IMG/VR virus record: IMGVR_UViG_3300030389_003011
Span: 1 to 26,201 of that record
Length of the DNA: 26,201 nucleotides
Reading direction: 5' to 3' (one strand)
Origin: a virus
A program made the translations under genes and the position numbers. This document shows, one piece after another, positions 8,129 through 15,036 of the stretch (position 1 is the first letter of the stretch; each line of letters starts with the position of its first letter). The notes under the pieces were generated by a model. That model worked only from the letters and a program-made list of their open reading frames with translations. It did not search any database and was not told the DNA's origin.

Positions 8129-9082
8129 ATGCCCTATATAGGAAAACAACCAACAGTCGGAAACTTCCAAGTTTGTGATGCTATATCCGTAGTAAACGGG
8201 CAAGCAGCATATACTATGCAAGTTGGCGGCTCAAATGTAGAGCCAGAGTCAGCTAATCATATGCTTGTTAGCTTAAATGGTATTTTACAAAAACCAGGTA
8301 GTTCTTTTACTATCTCAGGTTCTACAATTACTTTTGCTAGTAATTTAGCAACAGGTGATGTTATAGACTTTATCACTTTATTAGGAGATACTTTAAATAC
8401 AGGTGTTCCTTCAGATGACACTGTAACAGCTGCTAAGTTAAATGATGATATTATTTCAGGACAAACAGCTTTAACAGCTGAACCAGATGATACTGACGAA
8501 TTTCTTGTGTCAGATGCAGGCACGATTAAAAGAATAGATTATTCACTTATTAAAGGTGGTCAGGGTTTAGTTAAATTAACAAATGCTGCTATTTCTTCAG
8601 CAACATCTTTTTCAATAACATCTACTCATATTACATCAACCTACAAATTTTATGATTTAGTTATAGAGGGTTCAACACCATCAGGAAGTAATGATTGGTT
8701 TGCTTATCTTCAAACTTCAACTGATAATGGCTCAAGTTATGATAGTGGTGGTACAAGTTATAAGTGGACAACTTTAAATACAGGAACACAAGGAAGTTTT
8801 TCTTCTGTGTACGATCAAGATGGTGATAGTAGTTTGAGACTTATAAGTGCCGCTTCTGATATTTTAGATTTTACAACAACGATAAGAATGTTTAGTCCAA
8901 CTGATAGCAGTAAATATACAAATTTTGTTGGTTCAGGAATGGGTGGACATCAAAGCAACGATGACGCAAAACCAGCTTTTTTCATTGGTGTTAATAGAGT
9001 TCATCAAGCTGTAAATAATATAAAAGTTACTTTTTCAACTGCATTTACAGGAAATTATTATTTTTATGGAGTAACCGCATAA
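8129..9082 (+). CDS. Tail fibre protein with MPYIG anchor and adhesin-type C-terminus
   Basis: A 317-residue protein with a strong AAGGAG site seven bases before its ATG. Residues 1-90 (MPYIGKQPTVGNFQVCDAIS, then MLVSLNGILQKPGSSFTISG and ATGDVIDFITLLGD) are the N-terminal anchor domain I know from many marine phage fibres. A linker (VTAAKLNDDII, then DEFLVSDAGTIKRIDYSLIK) leads to a beta-rich domain at about residues 148-317. That domain has the strand order seen in the next three adhesin genes: an opening KLTNAAISSATSF, a TYKFYDLVIEG strand, a RMFSPTDSSKYTNF strand and a closing YYFYGVTA. So the domain occurs once here fused to an anchor and three more times as separate genes. Confidence 0.68.
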   Translation: MPYIGKQPTVGNFQVCDAISVVNGQAAYTMQVGGSNVEPESANHMLVSLNGILQKPGSSFTISGSTITFASNLATGDVIDFITLLGDTLNTGVPSDDTVTAAKLNDDIISGQTALTAEPDDTDEFLVSDAGTIKRIDYSLIKGGQGLVKLTNAAISSATSFSITSTHITSTYKFYDLVIEGSTPSGSNDWFAYLQTSTDNGSSYDSGGTSYKWTTLNTGTQGSFSSVYDQDGDSSLRLISAASDILDFTTTIRMFSPTDSSKYTNFVGSGMGGHQSNDDAKPAFFIGVNRVHQAVNNIKVTFSTAFTGNYYFYGVTA

Positions 9083-9294
9083 TGTCAAATTTTAAATATA
9101 TAGATGGAAAACAAATAAAACTTTCAGCACAAGAAGAAGAGGAGGCAAAACAAATTAAAGAAAAATTTAAAAATATTGCTAAATCAATGAAAGAACAAGA
9201 TGAATTAATGCAATTAAAAAAAGCATCTGGTAAACAAAAGCTAAAAGATCTTGGATTAGACAATGATGAAATAAAAGCATTGATGGGGGCATAA
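9082..9294 (+). CDS. Small helical protein, probable fibre assembly chaperone
   Basis: A 70-residue protein starting by a TAATG overlap with the fibre gene. The N-terminus (FKYIDGKQIKLSAQEEEEA) has the same [YN]I[DN]G-x-x-[IV]-x-[LF]-[ST]-A-x-E-E pattern as the gene at 11148. The remainder is charged and helical and ends LKDLGLDNDEIKALMGA, an ending I recall in small proteins next to fibre genes. A role in fibre folding or assembly is inferred from this similarity and its position between adhesin genes. Confidence 0.6.
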   Translation: MSNFKYIDGKQIKLSAQEEEEAKQIKEKFKNIAKSMKEQDELMQLKKASGKQKLKDLGLDNDEIKALMGA

Positions 9295-9295
9295 G

Positions 9296-9904
9296 ATGTC
9301 AATCAATGTATGCAATGACAGATCCATGGCATCCATTACCAGTCTCCCCTCAGGGGTCTCTGGTAGTAGCTTAGTGTTGATATCTGAGCAGACTGCTAGC
9401 AGTAGTGCTAATATAAGTTTTACAAGTGGTATAGACTCAACATACAAAGAATATATTTTTAAATTTATAGATATACATCCTGGTACTGCTGGTGTTTTTT
9501 GGACTTTTCAAGCTAACGCTTCAGGAGGTTCAGGTTTTAATGAAACTATTACATCTACTAGTTTTAGAGCAGTTCATACAGAAGCTGGATCGGGACAACT
9601 AGATTACATAGCTGGTATAGATCAAGCTAATGGGACATCATTTCAAAATATAATTTCAGATGGAGATATTAAAACAGATAATGATTCTTCTTTAGCTGGA
9701 ACATTGCAACTTTTTAATCCAAGTGATACTACTTTTGTAAAACATTTTATTGCTACTACAAATCACATGGTTAATAATAGTCAGATATCAAATAATTATG
9801 TAGCAGGATATTTTAATACAACTTCTGCTATTGATGAAATACAGTTTAAATTTAATTCAGGAAATATTGATGCTGGTACTATAAAATTATATGGAGTAGT
9901 ATAA
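9296..9904 (+). CDS. Adhesin-like protein, tandem paralogue 1 of 3
   Basis: A 202-residue beta-rich protein. It opens MSINVCNDRSMASITSLP, the short MSI-x-x-x-N-[ND]-R motif shared with the two following genes. It has SFTSGIDSTYKEYIFKFIDI, an FQANASGGSGFNETIT strand and GTLQLFNPSDTTFVKHFIAT, and closes with GYFNTTSAIDEIQFKF then SGNIDAGTIKLYGVV. These blocks occur in the same order in the genes at 9904 and 10521. The first 150 bases are noticeably richer in G+C than the rest and hold an inverted repeat at 9338-9364. The protein probably forms or caps a host-binding fibre. Its stop overlaps the next start. Confidence 0.65.
   Translation: MSINVCNDRSMASITSLPSGVSGSSLVLISEQTASSSANISFTSGIDSTYKEYIFKFIDIHPGTAGVFWTFQANASGGSGFNETITSTSFRAVHTEAGSGQLDYIAGIDQANGTSFQNIISDGDIKTDNDSSLAGTLQLFNPSDTTFVKHFIATTNHMVNNSQISNNYVAGYFNTTSAIDEIQFKFNSGNIDAGTIKLYGVV
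9338..9364. repeat. GC-rich imperfect inverted repeat at the start of adhesin paralogue 1
   Basis: The sequence reads ACCAG-tct-CCCCT-c-AGGGG-tct-CTGGT. The outer five bases and inner five bases of each arm pair, separated by a symmetrical 3 x 3 mismatch. It lies inside the coding sequence, 40 bases after the start, in the most GC-rich patch of the adhesin region. It may be an mRNA hairpin or a recombination mark; I see no T-tract, so it is not a terminator. Confidence 0.55.
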
Positions 9905-10521
9905 TGTCAATTGTAACTTACAACAACAGAAGTATTAGAAATATTTCAGCTATACCTGGAGCAGCTAAATCATTAACACATATTAAAACTTTAACTGCTA
10001 GTTCTGATTCCACTTTATCATTTGTAGATGGTAGTAGTGATGTTGTTTTAGATTCTACTTATCCTATTTATTTATTTAAGTTTATTAATGTTCATCCAGC
10101 TAGTAATAGTCAAAGATTTACATTTCAAGGTAATGCTAGTGGTGGTTCGGGTTTTAATGAAACAATGACTACAACACACTTTCAAGCAGAACATAGTGAG
10201 GGTGGCACATCTGATTTTAGATATAGAACAGCTTCTGATCAAGCTCAAGGCACAAGTTTTCAAGCAATAACTCAACAAGTTGGTAATGATAATGATGAGT
10301 GTTTTTCAGGAAGTTTGACTTTATTTAATCCTTCATCTACAACTTTTGTAAAACATTTTATTTCAAGGTGTCAGGAATATGAAAATAGTAATTATAGTCA
10401 GGATGTTTTTACAGCAGGATATTTCAATACAACATCAGCAATTGATGAAATACAATTTAAATTTGAAAGTGGGAATATAGACGCTGGCACTATAAAACTC
10501 TACGGACTAAAGGATTCATAA
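9904..10521 (+). CDS. Adhesin-like protein, tandem paralogue 2 of 3
   Basis: A 205-residue protein starting at a TAATG overlap with paralogue 1. It opens MSIVTYNNRSIRNISAIPGA and then follows the same block order: SSDSTLSFVDGSSDVVLDST, a YLFKFINVHPA strand, FQGNASGGSGFNETMT (nearly identical to paralogue 1), GSLTLFNPSSTTFVKHFISR and a closing FNTTSAIDEIQFKFESGNID plus AGTIKLYGLKDS. The middle part (about residues 95-130 and 150-165), probably loops, is the least alike, as expected if loops contact the receptor. No catalytic motif is seen. Its role in adhesion is inferred from position. Confidence 0.65.
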   Translation: MSIVTYNNRSIRNISAIPGAAKSLTHIKTLTASSDSTLSFVDGSSDVVLDSTYPIYLFKFINVHPASNSQRFTFQGNASGGSGFNETMTTTHFQAEHSEGGTSDFRYRTASDQAQGTSFQAITQQVGNDNDECFSGSLTLFNPSSTTFVKHFISRCQEYENSNYSQDVFTAGYFNTTSAIDEIQFKFESGNIDAGTIKLYGLKDS

Positions 10522-11132
10522 TGAGCATAGTTACACTTAATGACAGAGCAGTTAGATCAGTTACAGCTTTTGGATCTTTAAATACTGGATCTATGGTGTT
10601 TATTAAAAAGTTAACAGCTAGTTCTAGTGGTACATTAAGTTTTGTTAATGGTAGCTCAGATGTAGTGCTAGATTCTACCTATAAAGAATATGTGTTTACA
10701 TTTAAAAATATACATGCAGCAACTGATGGACAACAATTTAGATTTCAAACAAGTACTAATGGTGGGTCTAGCTATGGGGTAACTTTAACTTCAACTTATT
10801 TTATTGCGTATCACAAAGAAGATGGATCAGAGCAATCATTAGGTTATATAACAGGTAGTGATAAAGCACAGTCAACTGATTTTATGGTTTTAGGTAGTGG
10901 TGATAGCGAAAATGATAGTGGTATTTCTGGTTTTATGAATTTATTTAATCCAGCTAGTACAACATTTGTTAAACATTATATAGCAAGAACAATTAATGAT
11001 CCAAGCACTTACGCACAAGATGAATTTACTGCTGGTTATTTTAATACAACTAGTGCAATAAATGCTGTACAATTTAAATTTGCTTCAGGAAATATAGACG
11101 CTGGAGATATTTGTTTATACGGAATTTTATAA
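10521..11132 (+). CDS. Adhesin-like protein, tandem paralogue 3 of 3
   Basis: A 203-residue protein beginning at a TAATG overlap with paralogue 2. It opens MSIVTLNDRAVRSVTAFGSL. The block SSSGTLSFVNGSSDVVLDST is closest to paralogue 2, while STYKEYVFTFKNIH is closest to paralogue 1. The middle strand is FRFQTSTNGGSSYGVTL, which also recalls the fused domain of the 8129 fibre (YLQTSTDNGSSYDSGG). It closes SGNIDAGDICLYGIL. This mixed resemblance suggests old duplications with later exchange among copies. It is the last adhesin before an assembly-chaperone-like gene. Confidence 0.65.
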   Translation: MSIVTLNDRAVRSVTAFGSLNTGSMVFIKKLTASSSGTLSFVNGSSDVVLDSTYKEYVFTFKNIHAATDGQQFRFQTSTNGGSSYGVTLTSTYFIAYHKEDGSEQSLGYITGSDKAQSTDFMVLGSGDSENDSGISGFMNLFNPASTTFVKHYIARTINDPSTYAQDEFTAGYFNTTSAINAVQFKFASGNIDAGDICLYGIL

Positions 11133-11147
11133 TAAGGAGAAAAAACA

Positions 11148-11438
11148 ATGCCAAGATATCATAATATAAACGGAAATAAAGTTCAGTTTACGGCAGCTGA
11201 AGAAGCAGCTAGAGATGCTGAAGAACAAGCATGGGCAGATGGTGCTCTAGGAAGAGCACAAACTAACCTTAGATCTAGAAGAAATCAACTGCTAGCTCAA
11301 ACTGATTTTTATGCTTTGTCTGATGTTACAATGTCTGATGACATGGAAGCATATAGACAAGAGCTTAGAGATTTTCCAGCAGATAAAGATACTGTTGAAA
11401 AATGTGAAAACGCTGTGTGGCCTACTAAACCTGAGTAA
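11148..11438 (+). CDS. Tail/fibre assembly chaperone-like protein
   Basis: A 96-residue protein with AAGGAG eight bases before its ATG. The N-terminus (MPRYHNINGNKVQFTAAEEA) matches the opening of the 9082 protein. The C-terminal half (RSRRNQLLAQTDFYALSDVT, then DDMEAYRQELRDFPADKD and AVWPTKPE) has the RxxLLAxTDxxxLxDVxxxxxxxxYRQxLRD pattern I know from phage tail assembly chaperone families (Phage_tail_APC type). Such proteins assist folding or trimer formation of the fibre made from the preceding gene. It overlaps the next small gene by one base. Confidence 0.65.
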   Translation: MPRYHNINGNKVQFTAAEEAARDAEEQAWADGALGRAQTNLRSRRNQLLAQTDFYALSDVTMSDDMEAYRQELRDFPADKDTVEKCENAVWPTKPE

Positions 11439-11563
11439 TGGCTCGGAAGTTTAAAGCATACGTTGAAAGACCAAAACCTAAGAAAAGACCAAGAGTACAT
11501 AAAAAAAATAAAAATAAATCTGAAAAAAGAATGTTTAAAAAATATAATAGACAGGGGAGATAA
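11438..11563 (+). CDS. Tiny basic protein (41 aa)
   Basis: The gene is framed by TAATG overlaps at both ends (11436-11440 and 11561-11565), which strongly supports it despite its size. The product opens MARKFKAYVERPKPKKRPRV and ends KRMFKKYNRQGR. About 19 of 41 residues are Lys or Arg and only two are Glu; there is no hydrophobic segment. It probably binds nucleic acid or an acidic partner. It stands alone between the fibre assembly gene and the internal virion proteins, and is similar in character to the run of basic proteins after 21548. Confidence 0.72.
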   Translation: MARKFKAYVERPKPKKRPRVHKKNKNKSEKRMFKKYNRQGR

Positions 11564-12951
11564 TGGCAACACCAGATGAAGTAAAACTACAGAAAGGGTC
11601 GATAGCACCTACTCAGAAAGAACAAACAGGTAGTGCCAAAGCTGTTAGCCTTATCGAAAGTTTAGCAGCTGGTAAACCTAGTTTACCTACAGGCACAACT
11701 ATATCACCACAATTACAAAATGTAAAATCACCAGAATTATTAACTGGAACTGCACTATCAGGACAAACAGCAGCAACAGGTTTATCTGCAGCAGTACCTA
11801 CAACAGCAGCAGCACCTACTATAGCAGGTCCTACACCAGGTCTAGCAGGTACACAAGTTACAGCTCCTACCCCTACAGCAGCAGCACAAACTACAGCTGC
11901 AACAGTTGCTGGTGCTACACCTACGATGACAGCTGCACAAATGACAGGTCTTACAGCACCTGCACAAGCTGCAACAGGAACAGTAACTGCTGATGCAACT
12001 GTAAAAGGACAATTAGGTAAATTACAAACTGAAGTAGAACAAGCACTAGCATCAGGTAATCCATTACCTGTATGGGCTAGAGGAGCAGCAAAAGCAGCAG
12101 AAGCTGCTATGGCTAATAGAGGACTAAGTGCTAGTTCAATGGCTGCTGAAGCATTAGCTGAAGGTATTATGCAATCTGCTACACCTATAGCGGCAGCAGA
12201 TGCTGCTACATATAAGCAGATGATATTTCAAAACTTGTCTAATAACCAACAAGCTAATATTACAAATGCACAGGCTTATCTTAAAATGGATATGGCTAAC
12301 TTGTCTAATAGACAACAAACTAATCTACAAAATATAAATACAAGACAAGCATTTTTATTATCAGACCAAGCAGCTGCTAACGTTGCAGCACAATTTAATG
12401 CTACAAGTCAAAATCAAGTTAATCAATTTTATGATAAACTAAGTACAACTATTTCAGATCAAAATGCTGCTAGAACTGATGGTATGAATAAATTTGCAGA
12501 AGCAGAAAGAGCTAAAGCATCTGCATTAAATGCACAAAATACTATTGCAGTAAATGAAGCAAATGCAAAAAGAGAAGCTGCATTAAATCAATATAATGCA
12601 ACTTTAGAAAATCAAAGACAACAATTTAATATTAACAATCAAAGAGAAATAGACCAATCAAATGTAGTTTGGAGAAGAGCTATTAATACAGCTAATACAT
12701 CTGCAGTAAATGCAGCTAACCAAGCTAATGCACAAAATGTTTTAAATCTTTCTAACTGGGCACTATCATCATTATGGCAACAGTGGAGAGATGAAGCATC
12801 TTGGGTAAATACATCTTCAGAAAATGCTAATAATAGAAATCATAACTTAGCTATGGCAGCTATGGAAAGATCTACAGCATTTGAATTACAAGATCAAAAA
12901 TCTAAAGATGCACTATATCAAATGATTGGAAAATTTGGATTTAATTTATAG
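11563..12951 (+). CDS. Ala/Gln/Asn-rich internal virion (ejection) protein
   Basis: A 462-residue protein in two parts. Residues about 40-150 are low-complexity Ala/Thr/Pro/Gly (for example TAAAPTIAGPTPGLAGTQVT), probably disordered. Residues about 155-462 are helical and rich in Ala, Asn and Gln, with a conserved-looking ARGAAKAAEAAMANRGLSAS segment and later LSNRQQTNLQNINTRQAFLL. The C-terminal half reads as long coiled helices with WRRAINTANTSA and WQQWRDEASW. This composition is typical of podovirus internal core proteins (T7 gp14/gp15-type, P22 gp7/gp20-type), which leave the head before DNA and build a channel through the cell envelope. It heads the ejection gene group. Confidence 0.62.
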   Translation: MATPDEVKLQKGSIAPTQKEQTGSAKAVSLIESLAAGKPSLPTGTTISPQLQNVKSPELLTGTALSGQTAATGLSAAVPTTAAAPTIAGPTPGLAGTQVTAPTPTAAAQTTAATVAGATPTMTAAQMTGLTAPAQAATGTVTADATVKGQLGKLQTEVEQALASGNPLPVWARGAAKAAEAAMANRGLSASSMAAEALAEGIMQSATPIAAADAATYKQMIFQNLSNNQQANITNAQAYLKMDMANLSNRQQTNLQNINTRQAFLLSDQAAANVAAQFNATSQNQVNQFYDKLSTTISDQNAARTDGMNKFAEAERAKASALNAQNTIAVNEANAKREAALNQYNATLENQRQQFNINNQREIDQSNVVWRRAINTANTSAVNAANQANAQNVLNLSNWALSSLWQQWRDEASWVNTSSENANNRNHNLAMAAMERSTAFELQDQKSKDALYQMIGKFGFNL

Positions 12952-12959
12952 GAGTAAAA

Positions 12960-13334
12960 ATGAGTTTAAAGCTAGGTGATTTATTTAAAAATGGAATTAA
13001 AGCAGCTACAACATGGGTAGGAAACACAATAGGTGGACCTAAAGGTGCTGCTATAGGTGGTAAAGTAGGAGAGTTTATAGGTAGTGCTTTATTTGATAGA
13101 AAATCTATGGGTAGTGGTCGTGGAGATTTAGATATAATAGATACAGGAGTAACCATACCACAATTTGGTGGTAGAATGCAAGCATTTAGACCAGGCTCTG
13201 GTAGAACTAATAGAGGATATGCTGAAGTAGTAAATTTTGCCACATTAAATTCTGCATGGGATGCAAGACTTAGTAAATTTTACACAGATGATTATAAAGT
13301 TAAAAAAACTTTAGATAGAAAAAAAGTAGTATAA
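12960..13334 (+). CDS. Small glycine-zipper protein, probable internal virion component
   Basis: A 124-residue protein with AGGAG just ahead of its ATG. Residues 18-45 form a glycine-zipper-like stretch (TWVGNTIGGPKGAAIGGKVG then EFIGSALF) that could insert in or associate with a membrane. The remainder is polar and basic (FGGRMQAFRPGSGRTNRGYA; KKTLDRKKVV end). Short glycine-zipper proteins are common next to podovirus ejection proteins. I infer it is ejected with, or helps anchor, the transmembrane channel. No enzyme motif is seen. Confidence 0.6.
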   Translation: MSLKLGDLFKNGIKAATTWVGNTIGGPKGAAIGGKVGEFIGSALFDRKSMGSGRGDLDIIDTGVTIPQFGGRMQAFRPGSGRTNRGYAEVVNFATLNSAWDARLSKFYTDDYKVKKTLDRKKVV

Positions 13335-13343
13335 GGAGTTAAT

Positions 13344-13841
13344 ATGGAAGACGAATTTGGAGAAGGTATAGGTAATCCTTTTGATACACCTATTCCTGGC
13401 CAATCACTAACAGACACCCCAGGTAATTATCCTTGGGAACATCCACCACAATATCCGACTATGGAAGAAGCTACAGAATATTTGTGGACAAAAATGACAG
13501 AACCAGAAATAGCAGAACAAATAATTGCTATGCTAGATGCTGGTGTTCCAGTTGAGACAATAGCTAGAACTGCTTTGTTTGGTGGATTTTTAAATGGTAG
13601 ATTTACTCCAGATGTGGCTTTCACAATAGCAGAACCTGTTATGAAAATGATTGCAACTATAGGAGTAGTAGCAGAAGTACCTAATATTAAAATGTCACAA
13701 GATGATGTAACAAATAAACAAGATATTAAATCTGCAGTGCAATTAAATATACAAGCTAAAAAAACAGCAAAAGAATTACAAGAAGAAATAAAGGAAAGTA
13801 AAGGTTTAATGTCTAAACCTAGAACAGAGGAGTCTAAATAA
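13344..13841 (+). CDS. Virion-associated protein of unknown function
   Basis: A 165-residue protein with AAGGAG eight bases before ATG. An N-terminal Pro-rich segment (NPFDTPIPGQSLTDTPGNYP) is followed by a helical domain at about residues 40-115 (EPEIAEQIIAMLDAGVPVET, then RTALFGGFLNGRFTPDVAFT and PVMKMIATIGVVAEVP), whose hydrophobic helices could sit at a membrane or in the core. The C-terminus is a charged coiled helix (KKTAKELQEEIKESKGLM). I recall similar proteins in this position in pelagiphages but know no function. It ends TAATG with the next gene. Confidence 0.62.
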   Translation: MEDEFGEGIGNPFDTPIPGQSLTDTPGNYPWEHPPQYPTMEEATEYLWTKMTEPEIAEQIIAMLDAGVPVETIARTALFGGFLNGRFTPDVAFTIAEPVMKMIATIGVVAEVPNIKMSQDDVTNKQDIKSAVQLNIQAKKTAKELQEEIKESKGLMSKPRTEESK

Positions 13842-15034
13842 TGGCTATAGATTTTGGTAGAGCAGCTAGGGGTATAGCAACAGGATATATATCTGAAGTA
13901 ATAAGGGATCGTAGACAGGCAGATCAAGAAAAATATGAAAATCTTCAGTATGCAAAAAGACAATATTTTGAAGTTGATAAACCTGCATTTATAAAGCAAG
14001 AGGAAACAAGAGAAAATAATATGAACTTAATATCTAGCACATTGTCTCCTGTATATGGTAATTATGCTGATGCACTTGGTGTAACAGCAAATAATGCTTC
14101 AACAACATTATTTTTAAAACAAATAAAAGATAAAAGTAACGAAGAACAATATAGAATACAAAGTTCATTTATTGATAGAAAAAAAGATAGAATTAAATCA
14201 TTTAATGAAAAAACTTCAGAGGTAAGAGATTTACTTTCAAACATGCCAGGTGGTCCTGGATCCATGAATATGATGAACTATTTTTTTCCTAATGAAGGAG
14301 AAGATCCAACTGAAGTTGGTGTAGGTCAAGGACAAGCTACAGAAACTACGGACACTCAAACTGCAGCTGCAAGTGATATACCTATGATGCCTATGAAATC
14401 TATAATGGATATTGAGGGTGCTGGTGGTAATAAATATGATATTAAAGTTCATGGCACAGAAAGAAGAGAGTTTGATACTGATTTTAGATCTACTTTTAGT
14501 AATAGATTAACAGGTGCACCTGAGATAGATGTTCCAGATAGCGATCCAAGATACGAACTTCAGCAATCTTTATTAATTGGTTATAATGATGCTGTTAAAA
14601 ATGGTTATAAAGATGGAAAATTTTCTTATATGTTAAATAAATATATTGATAATCAATTTAAAAAACAGGGTATAGATGGATATCCAACAGGTTTTCCAGA
14701 GACTAAACAAGAAACTGTAGAGCAACCTGCTGAACAAATTACAGATAGTAAAGCTACTGTAGGAGATGGTGCAAAATTTGATGCACCTGATGTTAGTAAA
14801 ATAGGTGCTAAAGAAGATTTAGGAATTAATTTACAAAGTATAAGAAAAATGGAAGGTGGTGGTGCTGGATCACCAGCAACTGTTATCAATGATTTAAGGG
14901 ATATTATATCTAGAATAAGTAACAGTGCTTCATTATCAGATGATGAAAAAAGTAAAAGAGTAGATATAGCAAGAGAAAGAGCTAAAGAAAGAATAAAAGC
15001 AATGGGATTAGACCCAGATAACTTTAATTTATAA
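13841..15034 (+). CDS. Internal virion protein (helical, 397 aa)
   Basis: A 397-residue protein. The N-terminus (IDFGRAARGIATGYISEVIR) is an amphipathic helix leading into a charged helical region to about residue 130. Residues about 135-185 are polar linker with clusters of Met/Pro (DIPMMPMKSIMD). Residues about 215-275 (RLTGAPEIDVPDSDPRYELQ, then LLIGYNDAVKNGYKDGKFSY) look folded; an acidic linker and a final helical part (SLSDDEKSKRVDIARERAKE) follow. There is no lysozyme or protease motif that I can see. Size and place before the 1250-residue protein suggest the middle ejection protein, comparable in position to T7 gp15. Confidence 0.6.
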   Translation: MAIDFGRAARGIATGYISEVIRDRRQADQEKYENLQYAKRQYFEVDKPAFIKQEETRENNMNLISSTLSPVYGNYADALGVTANNASTTLFLKQIKDKSNEEQYRIQSSFIDRKKDRIKSFNEKTSEVRDLLSNMPGGPGSMNMMNYFFPNEGEDPTEVGVGQGQATETTDTQTAAASDIPMMPMKSIMDIEGAGGNKYDIKVHGTERREFDTDFRSTFSNRLTGAPEIDVPDSDPRYELQQSLLIGYNDAVKNGYKDGKFSYMLNKYIDNQFKKQGIDGYPTGFPETKQETVEQPAEQITDSKATVGDGAKFDAPDVSKIGAKEDLGINLQSIRKMEGGGAGSPATVINDLRDIISRISNSASLSDDEKSKRVDIARERAKERIKAMGLDPDNFNL

Positions 15035-15036
15035 TT

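Noticed and set aside
13427-13999. A 190-residue minus-strand frame
   Set aside because: It lies opposite two coupled, well-supported plus-strand genes and has a low-complexity Ile/Ser/Cys composition typical of antisense frames.
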